A program made the translations under genes and the position numbers. The notes beneath the pieces are model-generated. The model did not search any database. It saw nothing but the letters and a program-made list of their open reading frames with translations, and was not told the origin of the DNA. From Oscillospiraceae bacterium (GTDB lineage: Bacteria > Bacillota > Clostridia > Oscillospirales > Oscillospiraceae), in the NCBI GenBank assembly GCA_021768185.1, contig JAETNP010000011.1, positions 124,001 through 188,000 of the forward strand: a stretch of 64,000 bases of DNA, given 5' to 3'. Shown here piece by piece: positions 25,090 through 34,245 of the stretch. The number at the start of each line of letters is the position of its first letter. Position 1 is the stretch's first letter.

Positions 25090-26189
25090 TGGGTAAACGG
25101 ATACTCGCGCTTCTGACGGTCCTGGCGCTGGTGCTGGGGACCGCCCCCGCCGCCCTGGCGGCGGTCCGGCCCGCACTGGTCTGCGAATTCCTGCGGGACA
25201 ACGAGTCCGCGATCCTCTCCCTGGAGGACCTGGACGGCAGCGATATTTACGGCGTTCAGCTGGAGCTGACGCTGGAGGGGGAATACCCCGGCTGCGCCTT
25301 CACCCCGGAGAGCCGGACGGCCTACGCGCCGGACTGCGCCGTCCAGGCCGCCCGGGGGAGGACCCGAGTGACCATATACCTGACGGATCGGTCGCCTTTG
25401 AACGTGGGGAACACGCTGGACCTGGGCGAGCTGGACCTGGACGGATACGGGGCGGACGCCTTTCCGGCGACGGCCCGGGTCACGCTTCTGGGGGAGCGCC
25501 TGCGCCCCCTGACCGGCGGCATGACCGGGACGGCGGATGTGGAGTCCTTCCCCTGGGAGGAGGGGGCTTCCCGGCCCGAGGGCCCGGAACTGCCGCCCTC
25601 CCAGCCGGACCCTGTGCCCCAGGTGCCGGCGGAGGGCCTGCCCTTTACCGATGTGAAGGCGGGGGACTGGTTCTATGAGGCGGTGGCGTATGTCTACAGC
25701 CACGGGATGATGCGGGGCCAGTCGGAAAACACCTTCGCCCCCTATGCCGCCATGGACCGGGCCATGATCGTCACCATCCTCCACCGGCTGGAGGGGAGCC
25801 CCGCCGCCCTGCCCGCGTCCTTCACCGACGTGTCGGAGGGCCAGTACTACGCCGCTCCGGTGGCCTGGGCCTCCGCGGAGGGCATTGTGGAGGGCTACGA
25901 GGACGGCGCCTTCCGCCCGTCGGACCCCATCACCCGTGAGCAGCTGGCCGCCATCCTCTACCGCTACGCACGCTATAAAGGTCTGGATACCTCCGTCAAG
26001 GGGGACCTGGGCCAATTCCCGGACGCGCCCTCCGTCTCCCTGTACGCCGCCGACGCTATGAGCTGGGCGGTGGGCGCGGGGCTGATCGCCGGCATGGACG
26101 GTATGCTCCATCCCCAGGGCCAGGCCGGACGGGCCCAGGCGGCGGTCATCCTCCAGCGGCTGTGCGCCGGGCTTCTGCAGATGCCATGA
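25089..26189 (+). CDS. SLH-anchored secreted protein with cohesin-like N-terminal domain
   Basis: A 366-residue exported protein: signal peptide (about 1-25), a beta-sandwich-like region (about 26-145) whose pattern DIYGVQLELTLEG...VTIYLTDRSPLNVG resembles cohesin domains, a Pro-rich linker, then three SLH repeats (FTDVKAGDWFYEAVAYVYSH, FTDVSEGQYYAAPVAWASAE and a third near the end). SLH repeats bind secondary cell-wall polymer. The start (ATG 25089) overlaps the previous stop and has GGAGG upstream. Because the preceding gene encodes a dockerin, this may be its cell-surface anchor; the cohesin call is from pattern only. Confidence 0.82.
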   Translation: MGKRILALLTVLALVLGTAPAALAAVRPALVCEFLRDNESAILSLEDLDGSDIYGVQLELTLEGEYPGCAFTPESRTAYAPDCAVQAARGRTRVTIYLTDRSPLNVGNTLDLGELDLDGYGADAFPATARVTLLGERLRPLTGGMTGTADVESFPWEEGASRPEGPELPPSQPDPVPQVPAEGLPFTDVKAGDWFYEAVAYVYSHGMMRGQSENTFAPYAAMDRAMIVTILHRLEGSPAALPASFTDVSEGQYYAAPVAWASAEGIVEGYEDGAFRPSDPITREQLAAILYRYARYKGLDTSVKGDLGQFPDAPSVSLYAADAMSWAVGAGLIAGMDGMLHPQGQAGRAQAAVILQRLCAGLLQMP

Positions 26190-26590
26190 GAATTGCGGCG
26201 TGTATTGACGACCGGGGCGGGATGCTCTTCAACCGCCGCCGGCAGAGCCAGGACCGGCTTCTCCGGCAGGACCTCCTGTCGGAGGCCGCCGGCGGGCCGC
26301 TGTGGATGAGCCCTTACTCTCAGGGGCAGTTTTCCGAATTCCCGGAGCAGATTCATGCGGCGGAGGATTTTCCCCGCCGGGCAGGCGCGGGGGAGCTGTG
26401 CTTTTTCGAGGACGTGGACCCCGCCCCCTGGCTGGAGGCGGCGGAGGAGGTCGTCCTCTACCACTGGAACAGGACCTATCCCTTTGACCGCCGGTTTCCC
26501 CTGCCCCTGACGGGCTGGAATCTGGAGCGGCGGGAGGAGTTCGCCGGGTCCAGCCATGAGAAGATCACCAAGGAGGTGTACCGGCGGTGA
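26186..26590 (+). CDS. Conserved hypothetical protein
   Basis: A 134-residue cytoplasmic protein starting MRIAACIDDRGGMLFNRRRQ. It has NRRRQSQDR, an acidic middle and HWNRTYPFDRRFPL near the end. I recall similar proteins next to secreted nucleases in clostridia but no function. The ATG at 26186 overlaps the previous stop (ATGA), and its own stop overlaps the nuclease start (GTGA), so it is translationally coupled within a four-gene unit. Confidence 0.7.
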   Translation: MRIAACIDDRGGMLFNRRRQSQDRLLRQDLLSEAAGGPLWMSPYSQGQFSEFPEQIHAAEDFPRRAGAGELCFFEDVDPAPWLEAAEEVVLYHWNRTYPFDRRFPLPLTGWNLERREEFAGSSHEKITKEVYRR

Positions 26591-27480
26591 AAAAGAAGAA
26601 TCGTACGATACTGGCGCTGGCCGTTCTGCTGGTCCTGCTGGCGGGGGCGTGGTACTTGCGCTCCGCTGGGTATGTGGGGCAGGAGCCGGTCCAGACTTCC
26701 GCCGCGGTCGATCTGGAGAACGTCCCGCCCTTCTCCGGGGAGCCCTATGTAGCTGTCAACAATAATGTGCCCTCCTTTCTGCCGGGGGAGCTGACCACCT
26801 CCTCTTACGAGGTCTACAGTCCGCTGGACGATCTGGGCCGCTGCGGCGTCGCCTCCGCCTGCGTGGGGGTGGACCTGATGCCTACGGAGGAGCGGGAGTC
26901 CATCGGACAGGTGAAGCCCTCCGGGTGGCAGACGGTGAAGTACGACTGTGTGGACGGGAAGTACCTCTACAACCGGTGCCACCTCATCGGCTTCCAGCTG
27001 ACGGGGGAGAACGCCAACAAGCAGAACCTCATCACCGGCACCCGGTACATGAACGTAGAGGGGATGCTGCCCTTTGAGAACATGGTGACGGACTACGTGA
27101 AGGAAACGGAGAACCATGTGCTCTACCGGGTCTCCCCCGTGTATGACGGCGACGACCTGGTGGCCCGCGGGGTGCAGATGGAGGCCCTGAGCGTGGAGGA
27201 CGAGGGCGAAGGCGTCAGCTTCAACGTCTACGTCTACAACAGCCAGCCCGGGGTGGAGATCGACTACGCCACCGGGGAGAGCTGGCTGGAGGGCGAAGCC
27301 CGTCCGGAGGAAGATGAACCGGAGGTTTCCTATATTCTCAACACCAGCTCCAAGAAGTTCCATCTGCCGACCTGCTCCGGGGCGTCCTCGATGAAAAAGG
27401 AGAACCGGGAGGAGTACACCGGCAGCCGGGAGGACCTCATCGCGCAGGGCTATGAGCCCTGCGGGACCTGCAAGCCCTGA
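26587..27480 (+). CDS. Membrane-anchored/secreted DNA/RNA non-specific endonuclease
   Basis: A 297-residue protein: an N-terminal hydrophobic helix (signal/anchor, about 5-27), a beta-beta-alpha-Me nuclease domain with KYLYNRCHLIGFQL (His 132 in the place of the DRGH His) and ENANKQNLITGTRYMN supplying the metal-binding Asn, and a C-terminal knuckle KKFHLPTCSGASSM...EPCGTCKP, like the Ada-type metal-binding tails of clostridial nucleases. It likely degrades extracellular nucleic acid for nutrition. The GTG start overlaps the previous stop. Close relatives in Streptococcus (EndA/Spd type) share HLIG. Confidence 0.85.
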   Translation: MKKKNRTILALAVLLVLLAGAWYLRSAGYVGQEPVQTSAAVDLENVPPFSGEPYVAVNNNVPSFLPGELTTSSYEVYSPLDDLGRCGVASACVGVDLMPTEERESIGQVKPSGWQTVKYDCVDGKYLYNRCHLIGFQLTGENANKQNLITGTRYMNVEGMLPFENMVTDYVKETENHVLYRVSPVYDGDDLVARGVQMEALSVEDEGEGVSFNVYVYNSQPGVEIDYATGESWLEGEARPEEDEPEVSYILNTSSKKFHLPTCSGASSMKKENREEYTGSREDLIAQGYEPCGTCKP

Positions 27481-27522
27481 ATCGCATCTTCACATGATAC
27501 ATTTTCTTGAAAGAAAACGTAT

Positions 27523-27559
27523 CAAAAAGCGCTTGGGCGGCCACGACCGCCCAAGCGCT
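27523..27559 (-). terminator. Terminator of the hybrid histidine kinase gene
   Basis: A 13-bp perfect stem (27528-27540 with 27547-27559) followed on the minus strand by T5. A weaker imperfect hairpin at about 27495-27523 may end the plus-strand nuclease operon. Confidence 0.85.
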
Positions 27560-27587
27560 GAAAGGACCGCGAAGCGATCCTTCTGAT

Positions 27588-29672
27588 TCATAAAAATTCC
27601 GTCAGTGTTTCCATCAGCTTTTGCCTATCCACCGGTTTTGCCAAATGGGCATTCATTCCGGCGGCATAGGCATTTTTCTTATCCTCCTCAAAGGCGTTTG
27701 CCGTCATGGCAACAATCGGTATGCCTGCCTTCGACGAATCGTCCATCTCTCGGATGGCCTGAGCGGCTTGATAGCCGTTCATGTTCGGCATTTGAATATC
27801 CATGAGGATCAGGTCATAATACCCTCCCTCGGCCCGCTCCATCATGGAGACGCAGATATCCCCGTCCTGCGCCCATTCGACCTCGAAACCCATTTCGGTC
27901 AGCAGATCCGCTGTGATCTCAGCGTTCAGGTCGTTGTCTTCCGCAATCAGGACCCTTTTCCCCGAAAAATCTGCAGGCGCCGCGCCCTCTGCTTTCCTGC
28001 AGCGGATATCCGCTTCCGATGCAATGCGATGGGGCATGATGACGGTAAGTTTTGTGCCCTTCCCAGGCTTGCTCTCTGCTTCAACAGTCCCGCCCATCAG
28101 TTCGGTAAGCCTTTTTACGATCGTCATTCCAAGCCCGGTTCCGGCAATCTTGCTGTGCGTCGTGTCGTTCTCTCTTGAAAACGCTTCAAAGAGATGGGGC
28201 ATAAATTCTTCCGAGATCCCGGTTCCATTATCCTCGATCTCTGTTTTGTAAACAACGTACCCATCCTTATCCGACGGGATCTCCGTCAGCCGCATCGACA
28301 CTTTTCCGCCGGCCGGCGTATACTTGCTTGCATTGTTCAGAATATTCAGGCAGACCTCCTGAAGCTTCGGCATATCGCACCAGACGAAAGGATGCTGCAC
28401 GTCCAGGGTCCTTTCAAATGTGATGTTCTTCTCCTTCATCTGAGAGGCAAGCGGGGAGCAGACAGAATCCATCATTTGCTCCGCGCTCCATGCCGTCTCC
28501 TCCAGCACGGCGCCCCCGCCTTCGATTTGGGACATTTCAAGGACGTTGTTGATGATGGATAAAAGGAGCTCGCTGGAATCTTCCATTTTGCGGATATATT
28601 CTTTGCGCTTGGCCGGTTCTTCCTGCTGCTTGTTCAGCAGGTGGAGGAATCCCGTGATCGCGTTCATGGGGGTTCGGATATCATGGCTCATGCTGAACAG
28701 GAAATCCGTCTTTGCCTTGCTGGCCGCCTCCGCTTTGACCAGAGCTTTCTGCGTCTCCAATCGGGACCGGTTTAAAATCAGATAAGTCAAAAGCAGGAGA
28801 ACCGCCAAAACAGCCACAAGAAATACAGCCAGTACAATGCCGATCCGGTTCGCGGCTGCAATCATCATCCTGCCGGCCTGCTCCGGGAAGATCTGGACGA
28901 TATACCAGCCGCTGTTCTCAAGCCCCATGATGCAGGCGCCGGTTTCGTTCCCCGCTAAAGGGATGACCATCGTTTCGTCTTTGTAAATGAAATCGGCCGT
29001 ATCGGCAGCTGTCAAAATCTGCGGGCCCAGCACGGTTTCGATGGAGACCTCCGCTGTTGTGTCAATATTCTGGTTGCTGGCGATGATAAGTCCGTCTTCA
29101 TTACACAAATAGGCCTCCGCGCGATAGCCAAACACATCCATGGTCAGCAGCTCATTCAACTGATCGGTCTCTCTATACGCGCCGAGCAGCGATCCGATAA
29201 TTTCACCTCGGTAATATACGGGGGAATAAAAGGCCAGGAGCGTTTCATTCGTCGCGCGGGAATTAAATATCAGTTCTATTCCGGAATTTCCCCGCATCGC
29301 ATCCAGATAATACCGGCGGTCGCTTGCTTCGGACACGCCGCCGGTGGTATTGTGATTTTTCCCCTCCTTGTCGGTAAATTCGATAAAGTCGAAAATAGAA
29401 TCGTCCAATATGCGCTGCAGGGCGGCGACATCAATTTCCGGAGATGTAAGCAGTTCTCCCGCCAAACTGCTCAGCACCTGAATGTTCGTCAATCCGTGCA
29501 GCAGGGAATCGTCCACAATTACAGCCATTTGGCTTGTATTATCAAGCAGATATTCCCTGTTATTGTTTGAAATGTTTTTCCGATTCTCCAATGTAAAAAC
29601 GACAATGGAAAAAATGGCCAATACAGCGGCGGCAATCGTAAGAACAGGCAAAACGGTTGCTTTCTTTTTCAT
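27588..29672 (-). CDS. Hybrid sensor histidine kinase/response regulator
   Basis: A 694-residue membrane sensor: TM1 (about 8-28), an extracellular Cache-like domain (about 35-270), TM2 (about 275-300), HisKA with FLFSMSHDIRTPMNA (His 330), an HATPase domain (NILNNASKY N-box, GTGISEEFMPHLFEAF, GTGLGMTI) and a C-terminal receiver (VLIAEDNDLNAEI, DLILMDIQMPNMNG with the acceptor Asp). No separate output domain is present, so signals probably pass to another partner. GAGGGG precedes the ATG. The coding sequence is noticeably less GC-rich than its neighbours, suggesting more recent acquisition. No cognate regulator is adjacent. Confidence 0.92.
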   Translation of the reverse strand: MKKKATVLPVLTIAAAVLAIFSIVVFTLENRKNISNNNREYLLDNTSQMAVIVDDSLLHGLTNIQVLSSLAGELLTSPEIDVAALQRILDDSIFDFIEFTDKEGKNHNTTGGVSEASDRRYYLDAMRGNSGIELIFNSRATNETLLAFYSPVYYRGEIIGSLLGAYRETDQLNELLTMDVFGYRAEAYLCNEDGLIIASNQNIDTTAEVSIETVLGPQILTAADTADFIYKDETMVIPLAGNETGACIMGLENSGWYIVQIFPEQAGRMMIAAANRIGIVLAVFLVAVLAVLLLLTYLILNRSRLETQKALVKAEAASKAKTDFLFSMSHDIRTPMNAITGFLHLLNKQQEEPAKRKEYIRKMEDSSELLLSIINNVLEMSQIEGGGAVLEETAWSAEQMMDSVCSPLASQMKEKNITFERTLDVQHPFVWCDMPKLQEVCLNILNNASKYTPAGGKVSMRLTEIPSDKDGYVVYKTEIEDNGTGISEEFMPHLFEAFSRENDTTHSKIAGTGLGMTIVKRLTELMGGTVEAESKPGKGTKLTVIMPHRIASEADIRCRKAEGAAPADFSGKRVLIAEDNDLNAEITADLLTEMGFEVEWAQDGDICVSMMERAEGGYYDLILMDIQMPNMNGYQAAQAIREMDDSSKAGIPIVAMTANAFEEDKKNAYAAGMNAHLAKPVDRQKLMETLTEFL

Positions 29673-29886
29673 TGCTGCGTTCCCCTCTGAATATACGATT
29701 CTACGATGAAAAGCATACTTCCGTCACCCGTGGGCCGCCTGCGGCGGCTTAGGCAGTCATGGCCGCATTATAGCATACAAAAAAGAAATTTTCCACCAGT
29801 TTTCCGGCTGCAGGCAAAGATTTATTGCGGCGGGCAGTATGATGAACGCGCGGCGGCTGCGGTGCTTCGGGCGGTCCGGACAGGAG

Positions 29887-31080
29887 TCAGGAGCTCTCTT
29901 CCTGCCCCTCCCGGGCGCGCTTCAGAATGAACAGGGATATGATCAGCACAAGCGGAAACAGGCAGCCCGCGAGCATCCCGCGCTGCAGATCATCATTCGT
30001 GCTCTGCGTGATGCCGCCCACCAGACTCGGCCCAAAGGCTCCGCCCAGATCTCCGGCCATGGCCAGCAGGGCGAACATCGCCGTGCCTCCGGCGGGTATC
30101 CGCTTGGCGCATATACTGATGGTTCCCGGCCACATAATGCCCACCGAAAAGCCGCACAGGATACAGCCGGTCAGACCCGCAAGCGGACTGCCCGATAAGG
30201 AAGCCGCCAGGTAGCAGAGCAGACAGAGCAGGCCCGAACCCATCATATATTTCATCAGATCCATCCGGCCGCCGTATTTTCCGTAAATGGTGCGGCTGAC
30301 GCCCATGGTGATGGCGAACATACAGGGGCCCGCCAGATCGCCCACCGCCTTTGACAAGCCGAGCGCCGATTCGGCATAGGCGGACGCCCACTGCGCCATG
30401 GACAGCTCGGAGGCCCCCGCGCATACCATCAGGACCACCGCTATCCAGAACAGCGGAAGCCGCAGCAGTCCGCCGGCGCTCATCCCGCTGCCGCTGTCTG
30501 TGAGAGGTTCAATGGGGCAGACGGCAAAATTGGAAATATTGAACAGAGGAATGACCGCCCATATGCAGGCCAGCGCCCTCCAGCTGTCGATCCCCCAAAC
30601 GGCGAAAAACAGCGTGGACAGCAGGATGACCCCAACCGAGCCCCAGCAGTAAAACGAGTGCAGCAGGCTCATGACGGCTTCCTTATGCGGGAAGGGGCAC
30701 GCCTCCACAATGGGGCTCCCCAGCACCTCGATCAGTCCGCTTCCTACCGCATAGACAATGACGCTGGTGATGATCCCCGTAAAGGGGTCCGGCAGAAGCT
30801 CCGGCAGAAAAGCCAGTCCGATCAATCCGGCTGCGGAACACACTTCCGCAGCTATGGCGCATTTGCGGTATCCGATACGGTCCGCGAAACGGGCGCACAG
30901 GGCGTCCACAATCAGCTGCGCGACAAAAAATGTTCCGGAGATCAGGGCGATCTTTCCCAATGGGATGCCGTAATCATGATGAAATTTCAAAAACAGCAGC
31001 GGCGCAAAATTGGCGGCTATCGCCTGCGTGATAAAGCCTAAATAACAGGCCAGCAATGTTTTCTGATAGTTTTTAACCAT
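29887..31080 (-). CDS. MFS transporter
   Basis: A 397-residue major-facilitator protein with twelve hydrophobic segments; the loop 2-3 motif appears as CARFADRIGYRK. The start QKTLLACYLGFITQAIAANF is typical of sugar-phosphate/fucose-type or putative drug MFS proteins. Substrate unknown. AGAGGAA precedes the ATG at 31080. It lies in the same direction as the corrinoid genes that end at 31498, separated by about 400 bp of palindromic repeats, so it may import a substrate for that island. Confidence 0.88.
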   Translation of the reverse strand: MVKNYQKTLLACYLGFITQAIAANFAPLLFLKFHHDYGIPLGKIALISGTFFVAQLIVDALCARFADRIGYRKCAIAAEVCSAAGLIGLAFLPELLPDPFTGIITSVIVYAVGSGLIEVLGSPIVEACPFPHKEAVMSLLHSFYCWGSVGVILLSTLFFAVWGIDSWRALACIWAVIPLFNISNFAVCPIEPLTDSGSGMSAGGLLRLPLFWIAVVLMVCAGASELSMAQWASAYAESALGLSKAVGDLAGPCMFAITMGVSRTIYGKYGGRMDLMKYMMGSGLLCLLCYLAASLSGSPLAGLTGCILCGFSVGIMWPGTISICAKRIPAGGTAMFALLAMAGDLGGAFGPSLVGGITQSTNDDLQRGMLAGCLFPLVLIISLFILKRAREGQEESS

Positions 31081-31114
31081 GCGAATTTCCTCTCAGTGTC
31101 GTAGTACAATCGGA

Positions 31115-31245
31115 GTATTACTTCCGAATTTAAAATTCGGAAATAATACATTTGATTTAAGCCGTTTTGCTCGCCGCCGTAAACGGCGGCAACCGCAAAA
31201 CATGGCATATATTACTTCCGACCTTTCGGTTCAGAAGTAATATAT
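31115..31245. repeat. Palindromic repeat, full version (P1)
   Basis: Two ATTACTTCCGA...TCGGAA(G/A)TAAT hairpins (31115-31149 and 31207-31245) flank a central part with TTTGATTTAAGCCG and the hairpin GCCGCCG-TAAA-CGGCGGC and end CATGGCATAT. The remainder of the 31081-31497 gap has no gene. Confidence 0.75.
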
Positions 31246-31378
31246 CACACTCGGCCGTGAAATCAATACACAATTTTCACATTTTCCGTTCAGGGACGCC
31301 GCGGCAGCGCATGACCGCTTTCTCCCAAGGCGAAAACGCGGGGCATTTGTCCGCACAATGACAAATGCCCCGCTTATT

Positions 31379-31473
31379 ATTACTTCCGAGCTTAAAGCCC
31401 GGAAGTAATCTGTGCCATGTTTTCCGGCTGCCGCTGTAAACGGCAGCGAGAAAAACGGCTCAAATCAAATATG
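31379..31473. repeat. Palindromic repeat, inverted partial version (P2)
   Basis: One hairpin ATTACTTCCGAGC...GCCCGGAAGTAAT (31379-31409) followed by TGTGCCATGTTTTCC, GCTGCCG-CTGTAAA-CGGCAGC and ACGGCTCAAATCAAAT: the reverse complement of P1's right part and centre. It ends 25 bp before the activator gene's stop. Confidence 0.75.
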
Positions 31474-31497
31474 CGATTCGCCTGTCCGGCCGGCAAA

Positions 31498-33015
31498 TCA
31501 CAGGCCGTCCGTCCCATGGCCGAAAAACATCCCTTCGGTATAGTACTCGGCAAAAACCGGATTGGCGGAGAGCTCCAGGGTCCTGGCGCGCCGGGCCAGA
31601 TGCTCGCAGGTACCGGCCAGCTCCTCATCCAGCAGCAGCATGGACGCGCCGCTCAGGGCCGCATTGCCCAGGACCCGGACCTTGGAAACCAGCCCCTCGG
31701 GAATCAGCCCGATGTGCCCGGCGTTTTCCGCATTCAGGCAGCTGCCGAAGCCGCCGGCCACCGCCAGCTCCGCCACATCCGGGCAGGAAATGCCGGCGGT
31801 ATGCAGCAGCGTCCGCAGACCGGCGCTGATGGCGCTTTTAGCCAGCTGTACCATGCGCACATCCTTCTGGGTCAGCGCCGCCGGGGGAGCAATGAGGGCG
31901 GGGGAGGTCTCCAGCAGCCCGGTTTCGTCCAGTTCCCCGGTTTCCAGCAGGCAGGCCAGGGCGTCGATCACCCCGCTTCCGCAGATGCCCCTGGGCGGAA
32001 CATCGCCGATCACATGGGGCAGCAGGACGCCGTCCCGGACAGATACGTGGTCCACGGCGCCCTCCTGACCGTGCATCCCCATGGAAAGCCCCGCGCCCTC
32101 AAAGGCCGGACCGGCGGCGGTGGAGCAGCAGCAAAGCGCTCCCCCGTGCCACAGCGCCATCTCTCCGTTGGTGCCCACGTCTACCAGCAGCCGGGTCTCG
32201 TCCTTCCCGCAGATGCCGCCGGCAAGCAGGGCCGTCGTAATGTCGGCTCCCACAAAGGCTGACACGCACCGGGGCAGATAAACCGAACCTTCGGGACAGG
32301 CGGACAGCCCCAGGCTGCCGGCGGAGCAGGTCTCGCCAAACAGGCGCGCGGCCTCAAAGGGGGCGTGGGAAAGGGGCTCCGGGGAGGTTTCGGTAAAGAG
32401 ATGCAGCATCGCCGTATTGCCCGTGATGACCAGCCCGTCTATTTCGCCGGGGGCGATGCGGGCCTGCTCCGCCATCTGGTTCAAGAGAGCGTCAACGGCC
32501 CCGCGGACGCAGGCGGCAAGAGCGCCGCCCTCCCCTCTCAGAGCGGCTTCGATTCGGGAGATCACGTCCGCCCCCCAGGCCGCCTGGGGATTGGCCGCAC
32601 TGGCCTGGGCCAGCAGGGTCCCGTCCGCGCCGTACAGGCTGGCGGCGAGAGTGGTGGTGCCGATGTCCACCGCCGCGCCGCAGGCATGGAAGCGGGGACG
32701 GAGGGAGACGGCGTCCATGACTCCGGACAGGCAGATCTGACTGCGGGCGCTGTCGGAAAGGGTGACCCGGCAGTCCCCCTCCACGCGCACGCAGCAGGCC
32801 AGCCGGACGCCCCGGGCGAGCTCCTCCCGGGTCAGATGGGCCCGCTCGGCGGAGGACGGGGCGCTCAGCGCGCCGGAGGCGGTGATCCTGCATTTTCCGC
32901 AGCGGCCCTGGCCGGCGCAGGGCATTTCCAGACCGCCGCGGCGCCGAAGCACCTGATGCAGCGGGGTACCCGGCTCCGCCGGGAATGGCTGGCCGTTGAC
33001 CGTTACCGTTGCCAC
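31498..33015 (-). CDS. Reductive activator of corrinoid proteins (2Fe-2S, ASKHA ATPase; DUF4445)
   Basis: A 505-residue protein of the RACo/RamA-like activator group. The N-terminus is a plant-type ferredoxin domain with Cys 33, 39 and 42 (EMPCAGQGRCGKCRI) and a fourth Cys further on. The rest is an ASKHA ATP-binding fold: AAVDIGTTTLAASLY (phosphate 1), GNTAMLHLF, LLVDVGTNGEMAL and GICGSGVIDALA. It uses ATP to drive reduction of inactive Co(II) corrinoid to Co(I). The corrinoid protein is encoded two genes upstream in the same direction. This is the last gene of a three-gene minus-strand operon; GGAGGGATTCCC precedes its start. Confidence 0.9.
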   Translation of the reverse strand: MATVTVNGQPFPAEPGTPLHQVLRRRGGLEMPCAGQGRCGKCRITASGALSAPSSAERAHLTREELARGVRLACCVRVEGDCRVTLSDSARSQICLSGVMDAVSLRPRFHACGAAVDIGTTTLAASLYGADGTLLAQASAANPQAAWGADVISRIEAALRGEGGALAACVRGAVDALLNQMAEQARIAPGEIDGLVITGNTAMLHLFTETSPEPLSHAPFEAARLFGETCSAGSLGLSACPEGSVYLPRCVSAFVGADITTALLAGGICGKDETRLLVDVGTNGEMALWHGGALCCCSTAAGPAFEGAGLSMGMHGQEGAVDHVSVRDGVLLPHVIGDVPPRGICGSGVIDALACLLETGELDETGLLETSPALIAPPAALTQKDVRMVQLAKSAISAGLRTLLHTAGISCPDVAELAVAGGFGSCLNAENAGHIGLIPEGLVSKVRVLGNAALSGASMLLLDEELAGTCEHLARRARTLELSANPVFAEYYTEGMFFGHGTDGL

Positions 33016-33029
33016 GGGAATCCCTCCTT

Positions 33030-33578
33030 CTATGTCTCTGAGAAAAGCAGCGCGCCGAAATAGGTTACCGTATCCTTGCCGTTGATGTACTTCATACCGC
33101 TTGCCTCGGCCAGCTCAGACACGTTGATGCCGTAGGCCTCCAGGGAGGGGATGGCCAGCTCCGGATGACGGCAGGGCTCGCCGGTGCGCTTGGCGCACAC
33201 GCTGCACATATGACAGCCGCCGGCGCCCAGATGCAGCTTCCCGGCAAAGGGAAGATCGCTGAAGCGCTTCGTCAGCTCCCGGGTCAGGAGGTTGTGCCGG
33301 CGGGCGGCCTCCATCATGCCCTCGAAGTCGTAGCTGTCCTCCAGCCGCCCCACGGTCTGGTAGACCAGGATATGGTCAAAGCCCTGGGCCTGGCGGATTA
33401 GCTCGTCGATGTCCCCCACGCTGGGCGGGCACATCCAGCATTTGTCATAGCTGCCGCAGGCGTTGGATTCGCACATGGCGCGAAAGGAGCGGTCAAACCC
33501 CACGTCCGCCATGGGGATGACGGCGGCCCTGTAAGCGCCGAGGTCCAGCACCTGCTGCAGCAGGGTTTCGCAGTCCAT
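33030..33578 (-). CDS. DUF2284 metal-binding protein
   Basis: A 182-residue Cys-rich protein. Cysteines cluster in CESNACGSYDKCWMCPP near residue 42 and GAGGCHMCSVCAKRTGEPCR near 130, typical of DUF2284 proteins found with corrinoid methyltransferase operons and probably Fe-S or zinc-binding. Function is not established. I start at MDCETLLQQV (33578) because family members begin near this helix; a GTG at 33605 overlapping the upstream gene is possible. Sits between the corrinoid protein and its activator. Confidence 0.85.
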   Translation of the reverse strand: MDCETLLQQVLDLGAYRAAVIPMADVGFDRSFRAMCESNACGSYDKCWMCPPSVGDIDELIRQAQGFDHILVYQTVGRLEDSYDFEGMMEAARRHNLLTRELTKRFSDLPFAGKLHLGAGGCHMCSVCAKRTGEPCRHPELAIPSLEAYGINVSELAEASGMKYINGKDTVTYFGALLFSET

Positions 33579-33586
33579 CGGCGCGG

Positions 33587-34228
33587 TCAGGCGGTGGCCC
33601 TGCACAGCTCTGCGGCGGCATCGGCGGCACTGGCGGCGTCGGCGGTATAGACGTCGGCGCCGATCTGGTCGCAGAACGCCTGGGTCACCGGCGCGCCGCC
33701 CACCATGATCTTCACCCTGCCGCGGATGCCCGCCTCCCCGGCGGCCTTGACCACGTCGCCCATAACGCCCATGGTGGTGGTCAGCAGGGCGGAGCAGCAG
33801 ATCACGGTGCAGCCCTGCTCTTCGGCGGTTTTTACGAAGGTCTCCGGAGCCACGTCAACGCCCAGATCCACCACCTCAAGGCCCTTGCCCTCCATCATCA
33901 TCTTCACCAGATTCTTGCCGATGTCGTGCAGATCGCCCTTGACGGTGCCGATGCACACCTTGCCGCTGGCCCGGACCCCGTCCTGGGCCAGCAGGGGCTT
34001 CAGAAGGCCGGCGCCCATGTTCATGGCCCGGGCGGCCACCAGCACCTCCGGGACAAAAATCTCGTTGTTTTTGAATTTTTCGCCGATGACGCTCATTCCA
34101 GACAGCAGCCCCTCTTCCAGAATCTGCTGTGCGGGAATGCCCTCGTCAATTGCCTGCTGGACCAGCCCCTTGACGATCTTCGCCTTGCCGGCCTGCAGAT
34201 TCTGAGAAATTTGATTCAATAATTCCAT
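33587..34228 (-). CDS. Corrinoid (B12-binding) methyl-carrier protein, MtaC/MttC/MtbC type
   Basis: A 213-residue two-domain cobalamin carrier: a helical cap domain (about 1-90; LVQQAIDEGIPAQQILEEGL and NNEIFVPEVLVAARAMN) and a Rossmann-like B12 domain with the axial-ligand motif GDLHDIGKNLV, then SALLTTTM and VGGAPVTQAF. It shuttles a methyl group on cobalt between a substrate-specific methyltransferase and an acceptor methyltransferase. CAGGAGG precedes the ATG. It is the first gene of the minus-strand operon, divergent from the PocR-AraC regulator. Confidence 0.93.
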   Translation of the reverse strand: MELLNQISQNLQAGKAKIVKGLVQQAIDEGIPAQQILEEGLLSGMSVIGEKFKNNEIFVPEVLVAARAMNMGAGLLKPLLAQDGVRASGKVCIGTVKGDLHDIGKNLVKMMMEGKGLEVVDLGVDVAPETFVKTAEEQGCTVICCSALLTTTMGVMGDVVKAAGEAGIRGRVKIMVGGAPVTQAFCDQIGADVYTADAASAADAAAELCRATA

Positions 34229-34245
34229 TTTGTGTGTCCTCCTGG

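Noticed and set aside
20212-25176. A 1654-codon minus-strand frame, the longest in the window
   Set aside because: High GC at third positions keeps the opposite frame open. The plus strand encodes a signal peptide, dockerin loops and HEIGH; the minus frame is low-complexity Gly/His/Val-rich with no family match.
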